A stretch of 64,000 bases of DNA from Dryocola clanedunensis_A (GTDB lineage: Bacteria; Pseudomonadota; Gammaproteobacteria; Enterobacterales; Enterobacteriaceae). Made by a program: the position numbers and the translations under genes. Shown piece by piece: positions 1 through 7,778 of this stretch. The stretch is from assembly GCA_038405435.1 (NCBI GenBank), contig JBBYHZ010000005.1; one strand, given 5' to 3'. Within the stretch, counting starts at the first letter, position 1. Every line of letters begins with the position of its first letter. The notes beneath the pieces were generated by a model. It saw nothing but the letters and a program-made list of their open reading frames with translations, did not search any database and had not been told where the DNA came from.

Positions 1-1
1 G

Positions 2-487
2 GTCGGTATCGAGTGGGACAAGGGCAACGAATTCTTCCCGGCCACCAGCATGCAGATTGCCAACGTGCAGGCAGGGACCGGCAGCAACAACGTCATCCCG
101 GGCGACATGTTTGTGCAGTTCAACTTCCGCTTCAGCACCGAGCTGACGGATGCCGACATCAAGCAGCGCGTCATTGCCCTGCTCGAGAAACACCAGCTGC
201 GCTACACGATCGACTGGTGGCTGTCGGGTCAACCGTTCCTCACCTCACGCGGTAAGCTGGTGGATGCGGTAGTGAACGCCGTTGAGCACTATAATGAGAT
301 CAGGCCGCAGCTGTTAACCACGGGTGGCACCTCAGACGGACGCTTTATCGCGCGGATGGGGGCGCAGGTTGTGGAGCTGGGGCCGGTGAACGCGACCATT
401 CATAAAATTAATGAGTGTGTGAACGCCGCCGATCTGCAGCTTCTGGCCCGCATGTATCAGCGTATTATGGAACAGCTCGTCGCCTGA
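2..487 (+). CDS. dapE: Succinyl-diaminopimelate desuccinylase, C-terminal part (5' end outside window)
   Basis: Only the last 161 codons are present; the reading frame is open from base 2 and ends at TGA. DapE removes succinate from N-succinyl-LL-2,6-diaminopimelate in lysine and cell-wall diaminopimelate synthesis, in the cytosol, with two metal ions. The visible part includes the dimerisation-domain tail and the C-terminal catalytic lobe, with the GGTSDGRFIA stretch and the metal-ligand His in ATIHKINEC. The full family protein is about 375 residues, so roughly 215 are missing upstream. Identity to E. coli DapE is very high by eye. ypfN follows 29 bp downstream on the same strand, as in E. 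coli. Confidence 0.96.
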   Translation, partial: VGIEWDKGNEFFPATSMQIANVQAGTGSNNVIPGDMFVQFNFRFSTELTDADIKQRVIALLEKHQLRYTIDWWLSGQPFLTSRGKLVDAVVNAVEHYNEIRPQLLTTGGTSDGRFIARMGAQVVELGPVNATIHKINECVNAADLQLLARMYQRIMEQLVA

Positions 488-516
488 CGGGCCGTACAAC
501 TCAAAGAGGTACCGGC

Positions 517-708
517 ATGGAATGGCTCTCGCATTACTGGTGGATTATCGTTCTGGTGCTGCTGTTAGGCATCTTCCTTAACGTGATTAAGGACCTGAAA
601 CGTATCGACCCGAAGAAATACATGGCAAACAAGCCCGAGCTTCCCCCGCATCGTGACTTTAACGATAAGTGGGATGACGAAGACGACTTCCCTAAGAAGA
701 AGCCTTAG
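517..708 (+). CDS. ypfN: Small membrane protein YpfN (UPF0370)
   Basis: 63 residues. One hydrophobic segment near the N-terminus (about residues 7-22, WWIIVLVLLLGIFL) is followed by a charged cytosolic-type tail rich in Asp, Glu and Lys ending DDFPKKKP. The start is the ATG of MEWLSHYW, preceded by AGAGGT about 7 bases upstream; a longer upstream reading frame exists but runs back into dapE. The family has no established function. It sits just behind dapE and probably shares its transcript. Recognition is by length, position and sequence resemblance to E. coli YpfN. Confidence 0.88.
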   Translation: MEWLSHYWWIIVLVLLLGIFLNVIKDLKRIDPKKYMANKPELPPHRDFNDKWDDEDDFPKKKP

Positions 709-715
709 AACGCGG

Positions 716-777
716 GGTGGATAGACGTAAGCGTCATCCACCGACATAAGGTCGGGTGACGCAAGCTTACCCGACCT
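716..777. repeat. Two REP-like palindromes between convergent ypfN and tmcA
   Basis: Two adjacent imperfect palindromes are visible. The first (716-742) pairs GGTGGAT with ATCCACC around an inner GACG/CGTC stem. The second (749-777) pairs AGGTCGGGT with ACCCGACCT and runs over the tmcA stop codon at 767-769. Size and placement at the 3' ends of two convergent genes fit repetitive extragenic palindromes; they may also stop or protect both transcripts. Confidence 0.7.
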
Positions 778-2767
778 GCAACTGCTTAACGGCAGCTTTC
801 AACGCCTCACCCTTCGGTTTATCAAGCAAAAGAAGTGCCTGTTCCGCTTCATGACGCATGGCGGCCAGCAGAGCTTTACGCCCGGAAAGGCGAAGCTTCT
901 CGCAAACCTGCTCCGCTGTCAGCCTCGCCTCAACTCTTCCCCGCAGAGCATTCAGCGGCAGTTCGCTCGTCTGCAGCAGGCGGTTAAGCGAGCCGATACA
1001 CGCCTCAACGGGGCGATGCGCAAAGGCAAAACCTGCAAGTTCGTGCCAGTCATCACCGTTTAACGTTGCCTCTGCGGACGGCAAGACGGGCAAAGGTTCG
1101 TCTATCCAGGGCTGCAGCCACGTAATATCCCGCGCCAGACGCTGCTCTTCGAAGCGGGTCAGCGCCTCACCCTCATCGCTTAACGGCAGGAGCGCCATCG
1201 CGGTATAGCAGCCGCTGCTTGCTTCCCGGTGGCTGCCCACCCGCACCAGAACAAATCCGCAGCTTTCCCAGAATCGCCATAGCTCACCGGTAAAGCCAAA
1301 GCTGACAGACAGATAATCAAAACCGCGCCGGGCGAGCGCTTTCGCCATGGCTATCATCCGCCCGCCAAGCTGCTGGCGCTGGCGCAGAGGATGCACGGCA
1401 ATACGGCTTACGCGCAGCCCACGCAGGGTTGCCGCAAGCGGGCTGCCGCCATGCGCGGCCAGGGACTGCGCCACGAGATTTCCACGGGGCCGACGAAAGC
1501 CAGCCCATACGGCGCGGCTCAGATTTTCATCCAGCCCACCTTCTTCCACCAGCCAGGCTGCCCCGACGGTGTCGTCATCAGCGCCTGCCGCAATGAAATG
1601 CTGCCCTGGAGCGTCCAGCATTCTGCGCCAGTCCAGCGGCGAGGTGCGGTAGTGCGCCCCGGAGAGCAGGCGGTACATCTGCTGGATCTGCTCACCGTCA
1701 CGCTGCTCTACGGCGTTAAGCTCGACGGCGCTACCGGTCACGGCGGTAACGTCCGCCTCATCGAACAGCAAAATCGCGTCGAGCAGGGTTTCCAGCGGAT
1801 CGTTCTTCGCCCAGCGAATCGGCGTTGAAAGGCCGTAAAGCTTCAGATCCGCGATGCTGGCGCAGAACTTAAGCAGAAAGCCTCGCCCGGTGCCTTCATA
1901 GCCCTGTACCGTCGTGGTCAACAGGGTGCGGGGAAAGAGAGCGATAAGCCTGCGCAGCTGCGGTGCCGGAAGCGCTGCGGCCTCGTCGATAATCAGCCAG
2001 CCAGCCTCAGGTTTTTGCTGTTGGGACAGCAGGGCATCCGGCGCAACGAAGCTGAATTTATCCCCCGCGTGGAGTGCCAGCACGTCCGTTGCTCCCCGGG
2101 TGGGCGCAGTGACAATCGCTTTACCGGGAAGGCTGCTGACGAACATTCCCGCCAGCGCGGATTTTCCCCGGCCACGCGGCGCGGTCACGACGGCTACGCC
2201 AGACGTAAGGGAGCGGAGCGAAGCAAGGATATCCGCCTGCTCCAGCTCGGGCGCACCGTTCGCCGGTTGCCACTGCGGGCGGGCAATAAACTCGGGTAAA
2301 TGCAGAGGATGATGCTGCTGCCAGACAAAAGATTCACCGTCAGCCACAACGCTGCGCCTGAGATGATTAACAAAGTTAGGCGTCGGGATGGCCTGCGGGC
2401 GGTCGCTCCAGCGGCAGGAGTCCGCATCGGGAAGCATAGGCCAGCGCGCCCAGTCAGGCACCAGCAGAACCAGCCAGCTGCCCGCTTTCAGCGTCCCCGT
2501 AACGGCAGCCAGCGCTTCGGCATCCAGCCCGTTGCGGGCGTCAAAAACGGCATGTAAAAATTCACGGCCCAGCAGCGTACGCACGGCAGATGGCGCGCAG
2601 TTCACGGGAAACTCCGGCGCTGCGCCAACCCACAGCCAGTCGCCGGGAAGCTGGCCGGCCACCGTACCGACCTGCTGGCTACACCATCCCGCCCCGCCTG
2701 CGATAACCAGCATGCGGCGAATGCCGCTGCGGGCCATTTCGGCTGTCGCCTGCCTTAGCTGTTCCAT
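767..2767 (-). CDS. tmcA: tRNA(Met) cytidine acetyltransferase TmcA
   Basis: 666 residues (E. coli 671). TmcA makes N4-acetylcytidine at wobble position 34 of elongator tRNA-Met, using acetyl-CoA and ATP. Layout: N-terminal DUF1726 domain, a helicase-like ATPase with the Walker A stretch APRGRGKSALAG near residue 200 and the acidic LIIDEAAALPAP Walker B segment, then a GNAT acetyltransferase part (VSRIAVHPLRQRQQLG acetyl-CoA loop, about residue 455) and the conserved ASSGCYTAMALLP segment. ATG start is 23 bp after ypfJ, so both probably share a transcript. Residues are moderately diverged from E. coli in the N-terminal and C-terminal domains, as is usual for this gene. Confidence 0.95.
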   Translation of the reverse strand: MEQLRQATAEMARSGIRRMLVIAGGAGWCSQQVGTVAGQLPGDWLWVGAAPEFPVNCAPSAVRTLLGREFLHAVFDARNGLDAEALAAVTGTLKAGSWLVLLVPDWARWPMLPDADSCRWSDRPQAIPTPNFVNHLRRSVVADGESFVWQQHHPLHLPEFIARPQWQPANGAPELEQADILASLRSLTSGVAVVTAPRGRGKSALAGMFVSSLPGKAIVTAPTRGATDVLALHAGDKFSFVAPDALLSQQQKPEAGWLIIDEAAALPAPQLRRLIALFPRTLLTTTVQGYEGTGRGFLLKFCASIADLKLYGLSTPIRWAKNDPLETLLDAILLFDEADVTAVTGSAVELNAVEQRDGEQIQQMYRLLSGAHYRTSPLDWRRMLDAPGQHFIAAGADDDTVGAAWLVEEGGLDENLSRAVWAGFRRPRGNLVAQSLAAHGGSPLAATLRGLRVSRIAVHPLRQRQQLGGRMIAMAKALARRGFDYLSVSFGFTGELWRFWESCGFVLVRVGSHREASSGCYTAMALLPLSDEGEALTRFEEQRLARDITWLQPWIDEPLPVLPSAEATLNGDDWHELAGFAFAHRPVEACIGSLNRLLQTSELPLNALRGRVEARLTAEQVCEKLRLSGRKALLAAMRHEAEQALLLLDKPKGEALKAAVKQLQVG

Positions 2768-2790
2768 GCTCGCCTTCCTTCTCGCTGCGG

Positions 2791-3663
2791 CTAGCGAACG
2801 CTGTTGCCGAAGGTATTACACTGCGCCGGGTCGCCGCTGTCGAAGCCGCGTTTAAACCAGGTGTAACGCTGCTCGGAAGTACCGTGCGTGAAGCTATCCG
2901 GTACCACGCGACCCTGCCCCTGCTGCTGCAGGCGGTCGTCACCAATGGCCTCGGCGGCGTTGAGCGCTTCTTTCAGGTCACCCGCGTCGAGCACTTCCTG
3001 CTTCTGCATGCTGTGTCCCCAGACGCCCGCGAAGCAGTCCGCCTGCAGCTCCATTTTCACCGACAGATGGTTGCCTTCAACCTGCGAAGCATTTTGCTGC
3101 AGCTGGCGTACTTTCGGCTCGATGCCCAGCAGCTTCTGCACGTGGTGCCCCACTTCGTGAGCAATGACGTAGCCCTGGGCAAAGTCGCCGTCGGCGCCCA
3201 GTTTGGTTTTCATTTCGTCATAGAAGGAGAGATCGATATAGACGGTGCTGTCCGCCGGGCAGTAGAACGGCCCCATCACGGACTGCCCTGTACCGCAGCC
3301 GGTGCGCGTGGCGCCACGGTACATCACCAGCTTCGGCTGCTGGTAGCTACGCCCCATCTGCTGGAAGATTTGTCCCCAGGTGTCTTCCGTTGTAGCGAGA
3401 ATGACCGAGGTAAATTTAGCCGCTTCGTCTTCATTAGGGCTGATGGAGCGCTGAGTGGTTTGCTGTGTGAGCGGCTGACCGCCGCCAAGCAGGGCCGAGA
3501 GATCGACGCCGTAATAGCCGGCCACAACCACGACAACCAGCAGGATCAGTCCGCCTTTACCCCGAGGGATACGAAACCCACCGCCGCCGCCTAAGCTCGG
3601 GCCGGAGGAATTATTTCGCCTGTCTTCTACATTGTCGCTTTCGCGACGACCTTGCCAACGCAT
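2791..3663 (-). CDS. ypfJ: Putative neutral zinc metallopeptidase YpfJ
   Basis: 290 residues. Domains: a basic, glycine-rich N-terminus, one membrane segment (about residues 38-58, GLILLVVVVVAGYYGV), then a periplasmic zinc-metallopeptidase domain with the HEVGHH zinc-binding and catalytic motif near residue 170 and Cys residues in GCGTGQ and FYCP that could form a disulfide. It belongs to the YpfJ/KPN_02809 family (Pfam zinc_peptidase). No substrate is established. It lies upstream of tmcA with a 23-bp gap on the same strand, the same order as in E. coli. Confidence 0.92.
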   Translation of the reverse strand: MRWQGRRESDNVEDRRNNSSGPSLGGGGGFRIPRGKGGLILLVVVVVAGYYGVDLSALLGGGQPLTQQTTQRSISPNEDEAAKFTSVILATTEDTWGQIFQQMGRSYQQPKLVMYRGATRTGCGTGQSVMGPFYCPADSTVYIDLSFYDEMKTKLGADGDFAQGYVIAHEVGHHVQKLLGIEPKVRQLQQNASQVEGNHLSVKMELQADCFAGVWGHSMQKQEVLDAGDLKEALNAAEAIGDDRLQQQGQGRVVPDSFTHGTSEQRYTWFKRGFDSGDPAQCNTFGNSVR

Positions 3664-3743
3664 AACCTACCCCATTATTCACAGCTTGTAATAGCTAGAT
3701 CGTAGGTGGTTAACGGCCGGATTACCATAGGAAGGGAGCAGTG

Positions 3744-3777
3744 AAAAGGCCGAAAGTACAAAACACATTCGGCCTTT
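3744..3777 (-). terminator. Rho-independent terminator after purC
   Basis: On the minus strand the stem AAAGGCCGAA/TTCGGCCTTT closes a loop of about 13 bases and is followed by TTTTC. It lies 19-52 bases beyond the purC stop codon and before ypfJ. Confidence 0.75.
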
Positions 3778-3795
3778 AAAAAACACGGTGGGGAA

Positions 3796-4509
3796 TTAGT
3801 CGATTTCTACGCCAAGACGGCGAGCCACTTCTTCATAAGCTTCAACAAGCCCACCGAGGCTCTGACGGAAGCGGTCTTTGTCCATTTTATCCAGGGTCTC
3901 TTTGTCCCACAGGCGGCTGCCGTCCGGGGAGAACTCATCGCCCAGCACCACTTCGCCCTTGAACAGACCGAACTCCAGCTTGAAGTCCACCAGAATAAGC
4001 CCCGCGTCATCAAACAGCTTGCTAAGCACCTCGTTCGCTTTGTAGCTCAGCTCGCGCATGCGGGCAAGGTTCTGTTTGTTCACCCAGCCGAAGGTTTCGC
4101 AATAAGATTCGTTGACCATCGGGTCGTGCATCTCATCGTTCTTCAGGAACAGGTCGAATAACGGCGGATTGAGCTCGATACCCTCTTCAATGCCCAGACG
4201 CTTAACCAGGGAGCCAGCCGCGCGGTTACGGATAACGCACTCCACCGGCACCATATCCAGTTTTTTGACCAGCACTTCGTTGTCGGAGAGCAGACGCTCC
4301 ATTTGGGTAGGAATACCGGCCTCTTCCAGCTTCGCCATAATGAAATGGTTAAACTTATTGTTCACCATCCCTTTACGGTCGAACTGTTCGATGCGGGCAC
4401 CGTCTCCTGCTGACGTATCATTGCGAAACTCAAGTACCAACAGATCCGGATTTTCGGTGCTGTACACGGTCTTTGCTTTGCCACGATACAACTCAGCTTG
4501 CTTTTGCAT
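3796..4509 (-). CDS. purC: Phosphoribosylaminoimidazole-succinocarboxamide synthase (SAICAR synthetase)
   Basis: 237 residues, the exact E. coli length. PurC condenses CAIR with aspartate using ATP in de novo purine synthesis. Visible signatures are the N-terminal YRGKAKTVY nucleotide loop, the ECVIRNRAAGSLVKRLG segment with the family's conserved VECVVRN-like core near residue 90, and DFKLEFG. A PurR-like operator lies about 50 bases upstream of the ATG and a bamC terminator just before that, so purC is probably a single-gene, PurR-repressed unit. Confidence 0.97.
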   Translation of the reverse strand: MQKQAELYRGKAKTVYSTENPDLLVLEFRNDTSAGDGARIEQFDRKGMVNNKFNHFIMAKLEEAGIPTQMERLLSDNEVLVKKLDMVPVECVIRNRAAGSLVKRLGIEEGIELNPPLFDLFLKNDEMHDPMVNESYCETFGWVNKQNLARMRELSYKANEVLSKLFDDAGLILVDFKLEFGLFKGEVVLGDEFSPDGSRLWDKETLDKMDKDRFRQSLGGLVEAYEEVARRLGVEID

Positions 4510-4558
4510 CTTTCTTACTCCTGGTGAGATTTAACGATTAATTCCGCTAACTGGGGCT

Positions 4559-4574
4559 ACGCACACGTTTGCGT
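4559..4574 (-). promoter_or_regulatory. PurR-like operator upstream of purC
   Basis: The 16-bp near-palindrome reads ACGCAAACGTGTGCGT on the minus strand, close to the PurR consensus ACGCAAACGTTTTCNT with the central CG and flanking GCAA intact. It is centred about 57 bases upstream of the purC start. PurR repression of purC is established in E. coli; occupancy here is inferred. Confidence 0.75.
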
Positions 4575-4582
4575 AGGCTACC

Positions 4583-4608
4583 AGAAAAAAGGCCAGATTG
4601 CTCTGGCC
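4583..4608 (-). terminator. Rho-independent terminator after bamC
   Basis: Minus-strand stem GGCCAGA/TCTGGCC with a four-base loop, followed by six T residues. It starts 8 bases beyond the bamC stop and ends the dapA-bamC transcript ahead of the purC promoter. Confidence 0.85.
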
Positions 4609-4615
4609 CTTAAAG

Positions 4616-5650
4616 TTACTTGCTGAAAGCTGCCTGGAATACGGCAACCAGCGCGTCGTTTTCAGACTGGGTCAGCGTGTGCCCTTTCGGATCGATGAAC
4701 TGCAGGCTGCTGCGGTTATCGAGGTCGCCAACCTGCAGCTTGTAGTCACCGCTGACCAGGCCCGGGTCTTTCGCCCCTAAGTCCTGCCAGGCGCTGTCAG
4801 ACAACGGCTTGTAGGTGACGGCCATGCTGCCGGTGGAACGCGTGGAGTCAGTCACTTTCATGCCTGCTTTCTCAAGCGTTGCCGGTAAACGGCTCCAGAC
4901 CACGTTGAACGGACCACGCACGACCAGCATCGGCAAGCCGGTGTCGTCTGCCGCGCTCTGGATATCCAGCTGCGTGGAGGTACGGCTGTCTTTGGCGTTC
5001 TGGCTGTCAGTCTGGACTTTATCCAGACCCGCACTGATGACGTTAAGCATCTGCGCGCTGTAGCGCTGCAGGGAAGCCGCGTCTGAGACCGGCTTGCCCG
5101 CCTGCTCCAGGTTCAGCAGCTTAACCACCACCGCCTGCTGATAGCCCTGCGGCTTCACGCTGATCTGGTAACGACCGCGATACTGTTCGTCTTCGTCAGC
5201 ACGGTTCCACTGCACCCAGTCGGTCGAAAGTGACTGGCTTGCGTCATCACGCTTGTCGATGGTGTAGTTGTTAGACTGAAGAACGCTGACCACCTGCGGC
5301 CATAGCGTAGTGCCACGTGCGCTTTCAACCATCAGCGTAGCGGTGTCACCCGTGAACTGTGTACGGGCACCGTTCACCAGCGCCAGCGGTTGGGCTGGCG
5401 GACGGATGTCCAGCTGTTTGCCTACTGCGCCACTGCCGTTGGTAACCGGAACGTTATACTGACCGTTTTCCACCGGAAGGATCATACCCGCTGGAGCGTG
5501 CATATCTGCCAGAGGAGGTGCATCCAGATAGGATTCGTCGCCGCTAACCTGACGCTTATAGCGCTGGTCAGAACTGCATGCGGATAACAGCATGGCAAGC
5601 GACACCACTGCAACGGTTGCTACCATCGACTTCTGTACTGAGTAAGCCAT
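4616..5650 (-). CDS. bamC: Outer membrane protein assembly factor BamC (lipoprotein)
   Basis: 344 residues, as in E. coli. BamC is an accessory lipoprotein of the BAM complex that inserts beta-barrel proteins into the outer membrane. The start is the ATG of MAYSVQKS with GGGAG just upstream; an in-frame TTG directly before it is not used as start. The lipobox LLSACSS puts the lipidated Cys at about residue 25, followed by the long unstructured segment that contacts BamD and two helix-grip domains, ending DALVAVFQAAFSK as in E. coli. It is 16 bp downstream of dapA, the conserved dapA-bamC operon. Confidence 0.96.
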   Translation of the reverse strand: MAYSVQKSMVATVAVVSLAMLLSACSSDQRYKRQVSGDESYLDAPPLADMHAPAGMILPVENGQYNVPVTNGSGAVGKQLDIRPPAQPLALVNGARTQFTGDTATLMVESARGTTLWPQVVSVLQSNNYTIDKRDDASQSLSTDWVQWNRADEDEQYRGRYQISVKPQGYQQAVVVKLLNLEQAGKPVSDAASLQRYSAQMLNVISAGLDKVQTDSQNAKDSRTSTQLDIQSAADDTGLPMLVVRGPFNVVWSRLPATLEKAGMKVTDSTRSTGSMAVTYKPLSDSAWQDLGAKDPGLVSGDYKLQVGDLDNRSSLQFIDPKGHTLTQSENDALVAVFQAAFSK

Positions 5651-5666
5651 CAAATCTCCCTAAACT

Positions 5667-6545
5667 TTACAGCAAACCCGCATGCTTAAGCGCGCTGATA
5701 ATCACCGGACGACTGGCATCAGTCAGCGGCGTCATTGGCAGGCGTAAGGTATCGGTCGCCACAAGTCCCAATTCTCTACAGGCCCATTTCACCGGGATAG
5801 GATTGGGTTCTACAAATAGTTTGTTATGCAACGGCATCAGACGCTGATTGATTTCACGCGCTTGTGCAAATTGCCCATTGGCCGCCAGTTTACACATTTC
5901 CGCCATTTCACGCGCGGCTACGTTTGCCGTAACGGAAATAACGCCGTGGCCGCCGAGCTGCATGAAGTCCAGCGCGCTGGCATCGTCACCGCTGACCAGG
6001 ATGAAGTCATCTTCAACCAGCTCTTTGATCTGGTTTACTCGCGTTAAGTTCCCGGTGGCTTCTTTGATACCGATAATATTTTTGACTTCCGACAGGCGGG
6101 CAACGGTCTCTGGCAGCATGTCGCACCCGGTACGGGACGGCACATTGTACAGCATTTGCGGCAGGTCGGTGCTTTGCGCGATGGCTTTGAAGTGCTGATA
6201 CAACCCTTCCTGCGTTGGGCGGTTGTAATAAGGCGTCACCGTCAGACAACCAACGATACCGCTGTTATCAAAGCGTTTGGTTAGGGAGATAGCTTCGGAA
6301 GTGGCATTGGCGCCCGTACCGGCTATAACCGGAATACGCCCGTCCGCCAGCTCCAGCGTTAACATCACCACATCGCCGTGCTCGTCATGACTCAGGGTCG
6401 CCGACTCTCCGGTCGTCCCTACCGAAACAATCGCCGACGTCCCGCTGGCAACATGGTAATCAATCAGTTTTTTCAGGCTTGACCGGCAGATATTACCTTT
6501 CTCATCCATCGGTGTTACAAGCGCGACAATACTTCCCGTGAACAT
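5667..6545 (-). CDS. dapA: 4-hydroxy-tetrahydrodipicolinate synthase DapA
   Basis: 292 residues, E. coli length. DapA condenses pyruvate with aspartate semialdehyde, the committed step to diaminopimelate and lysine. The start is the ATG of MFTGSIVALVTP; a further ATG six codons upstream is not conserved. Visible active-site parts are GTTGES (Thr44/Thr45), LYNVPSRTG with Tyr133, and IIGIKEATGNL with the Schiff-base lysine 161. It is divergent from gcvR across 145 bp and co-directional with bamC 16 bp downstream. Confidence 0.97.
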   Translation of the reverse strand: MFTGSIVALVTPMDEKGNICRSSLKKLIDYHVASGTSAIVSVGTTGESATLSHDEHGDVVMLTLELADGRIPVIAGTGANATSEAISLTKRFDNSGIVGCLTVTPYYNRPTQEGLYQHFKAIAQSTDLPQMLYNVPSRTGCDMLPETVARLSEVKNIIGIKEATGNLTRVNQIKELVEDDFILVSGDDASALDFMQLGGHGVISVTANVAAREMAEMCKLAANGQFAQAREINQRLMPLHNKLFVEPNPIPVKWACRELGLVATDTLRLPMTPLTDASRPVIISALKHAGLL

Positions 6546-6690
6546 TGGCCATCCTCTGTGCAAACATGTCCCTCAATGGTACGTTTGGTACAGGATCAAA
6601 AGCAAGCCGCCAGGAGGCTCTACACGGTTGTATGCAGGATTTTTTTATGCTTTCCTTATGATCTCCCACCGATTCACAGGAAGAACACGT

Positions 6691-7245
6691 TTGACGCCTT
6701 CACCTCACCATTATTTGGTTATCACGGCTCTGGGTGCTGACCGCCCTGGTATTGTTAATACCATCACCCGCCATGTGAGCAGCTGTGGCTGTAATATCGA
6801 AGACAGCCGCCTGGCCATGCTCGGTGAAGAGTTCACGTTTATTATGCTGCTTTCCGGTAGCTGGAACGCGATAACCCTGATTGAATCGACGCTGCCGCTC
6901 AAGGGCGCAGAGCTGGATCTGCTGATTGTTATGAAGCGCACCGCGGCCCAGGACAGGCCAGCCATGCCCGCCACGGTCTGGGTACAGGTTGAGGTAACGG
7001 ATTCACCGCATCTGATCGAACGCTTCACGGATTTATTCGACACACACCATATGAACATTGCCGAGCTGGTTTCCCGCACGCAACCCGCGCAGGAAAACAC
7101 GCCGCCGCAGCTCTACATTCAAATCACTGCCCATAGTCCTGCGTCAGAAGATGCCGCAATTATTGAACAGGCCTTCAAAGCCCTATGTACAGAGCTTAAA
7201 GCACAAGGCACTATTAGCGTGGTGAACCCACAGCAAGATGATTAA
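6691..7245 (+). CDS. gcvR: Glycine cleavage system transcriptional repressor GcvR (TTG start)
   Basis: 184 residues. GcvR carries two ACT domains and, with glycine absent, binds GcvA to repress gcvTHP. The protein body HYLVITALGADRPGIVNTI is nearly identical to E. coli GcvR. The start chosen is TTG at 6691, giving MTPSPHHYLV, matched to the E. coli start and preceded by CAGGAAG 7-8 bases upstream. The open frame continues back to an ATG at 6538 inside dapA, but that lacks homology. Downstream bcp starts 15 bp after the stop, so both are probably co-transcribed. Confidence 0.93.
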   Translation: MTPSPHHYLVITALGADRPGIVNTITRHVSSCGCNIEDSRLAMLGEEFTFIMLLSGSWNAITLIESTLPLKGAELDLLIVMKRTAAQDRPAMPATVWVQVEVTDSPHLIERFTDLFDTHHMNIAELVSRTQPAQENTPPQLYIQITAHSPASEDAAIIEQAFKALCTELKAQGTISVVNPQQDD

Positions 7246-7260
7246 AGACGGAGAGTAGTG

Positions 7261-7731
7261 ATGAGCCCACTGAAAGCCGGTGACAGTGCACCGAAATTTA
7301 GCCTGCCCGATCAAGACGGCGAGCAAGTAAATTTGACCGACTTCCAGGGACAGCGCGTTCTGGTTTACTTCTATCCCAAAGCGATGACGCCAGGCTGCAC
7401 CGTTCAGGCGTGCGGACTGCGCGACAACATGGATGAGTTGAAAAAAGCAAATGTTGAAGTGCTGGGTATCAGCACCGACAAACCTGAGAAGCTTTCGCGT
7501 TTTGCCGAAAAAGAGCTGCTGAACTTCACCCTGCTTTCTGACGAAGACCATAAGGTCTGCGAGCAGTTTGGCGTGTGGGGCGAGAAAACCTTTATGGGCA
7601 AAACCTACGACGGCATTCACCGCATCAGCTTCCTGCTGGACGGCGAAGGGAAAGTTGAAAAAGTGTTTGATGATTTCAAAACCAGCAACCATCACGATAT
7701 CGTGGTGAACTGGCTGAAAGAGAACGCTTAG
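7261..7731 (+). CDS. bcp: Thioredoxin-dependent thiol peroxidase (peroxiredoxin Bcp)
   Basis: 156 residues, E. coli length. Bcp is an atypical 2-Cys peroxiredoxin that reduces hydrogen peroxide and organic peroxides using thioredoxin. The peroxidatic Cys46 is in MTPGCTVQAC and Cys51 is the resolving residue. The ATG at 7261 is used with GAGAG a few bases upstream; the GTG directly before it is in frame but adds only one residue. It follows gcvR and ends at a bidirectional terminator shared with perM. Confidence 0.96.
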   Translation: MSPLKAGDSAPKFSLPDQDGEQVNLTDFQGQRVLVYFYPKAMTPGCTVQACGLRDNMDELKKANVEVLGISTDKPEKLSRFAEKELLNFTLLSDEDHKVCEQFGVWGEKTFMGKTYDGIHRISFLLDGEGKVEKVFDDFKTSNHHDIVVNWLKENA

Positions 7732-7743
7732 CTCAGCCAAAAT

Positions 7744-7778
7744 AAAAAAAGCCGACTTCACGTCGGCTTTTTATTTTT
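7744..7778. terminator. Bidirectional terminator between bcp and perM
   Basis: Stem GCCGAC/GTCGGC (7751-7767) with a five-base loop is flanked by an A-rich run on the left and a T-rich run on the right, so it can act for both convergent genes. The perM stop codon overlaps the right edge. Confidence 0.88.
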
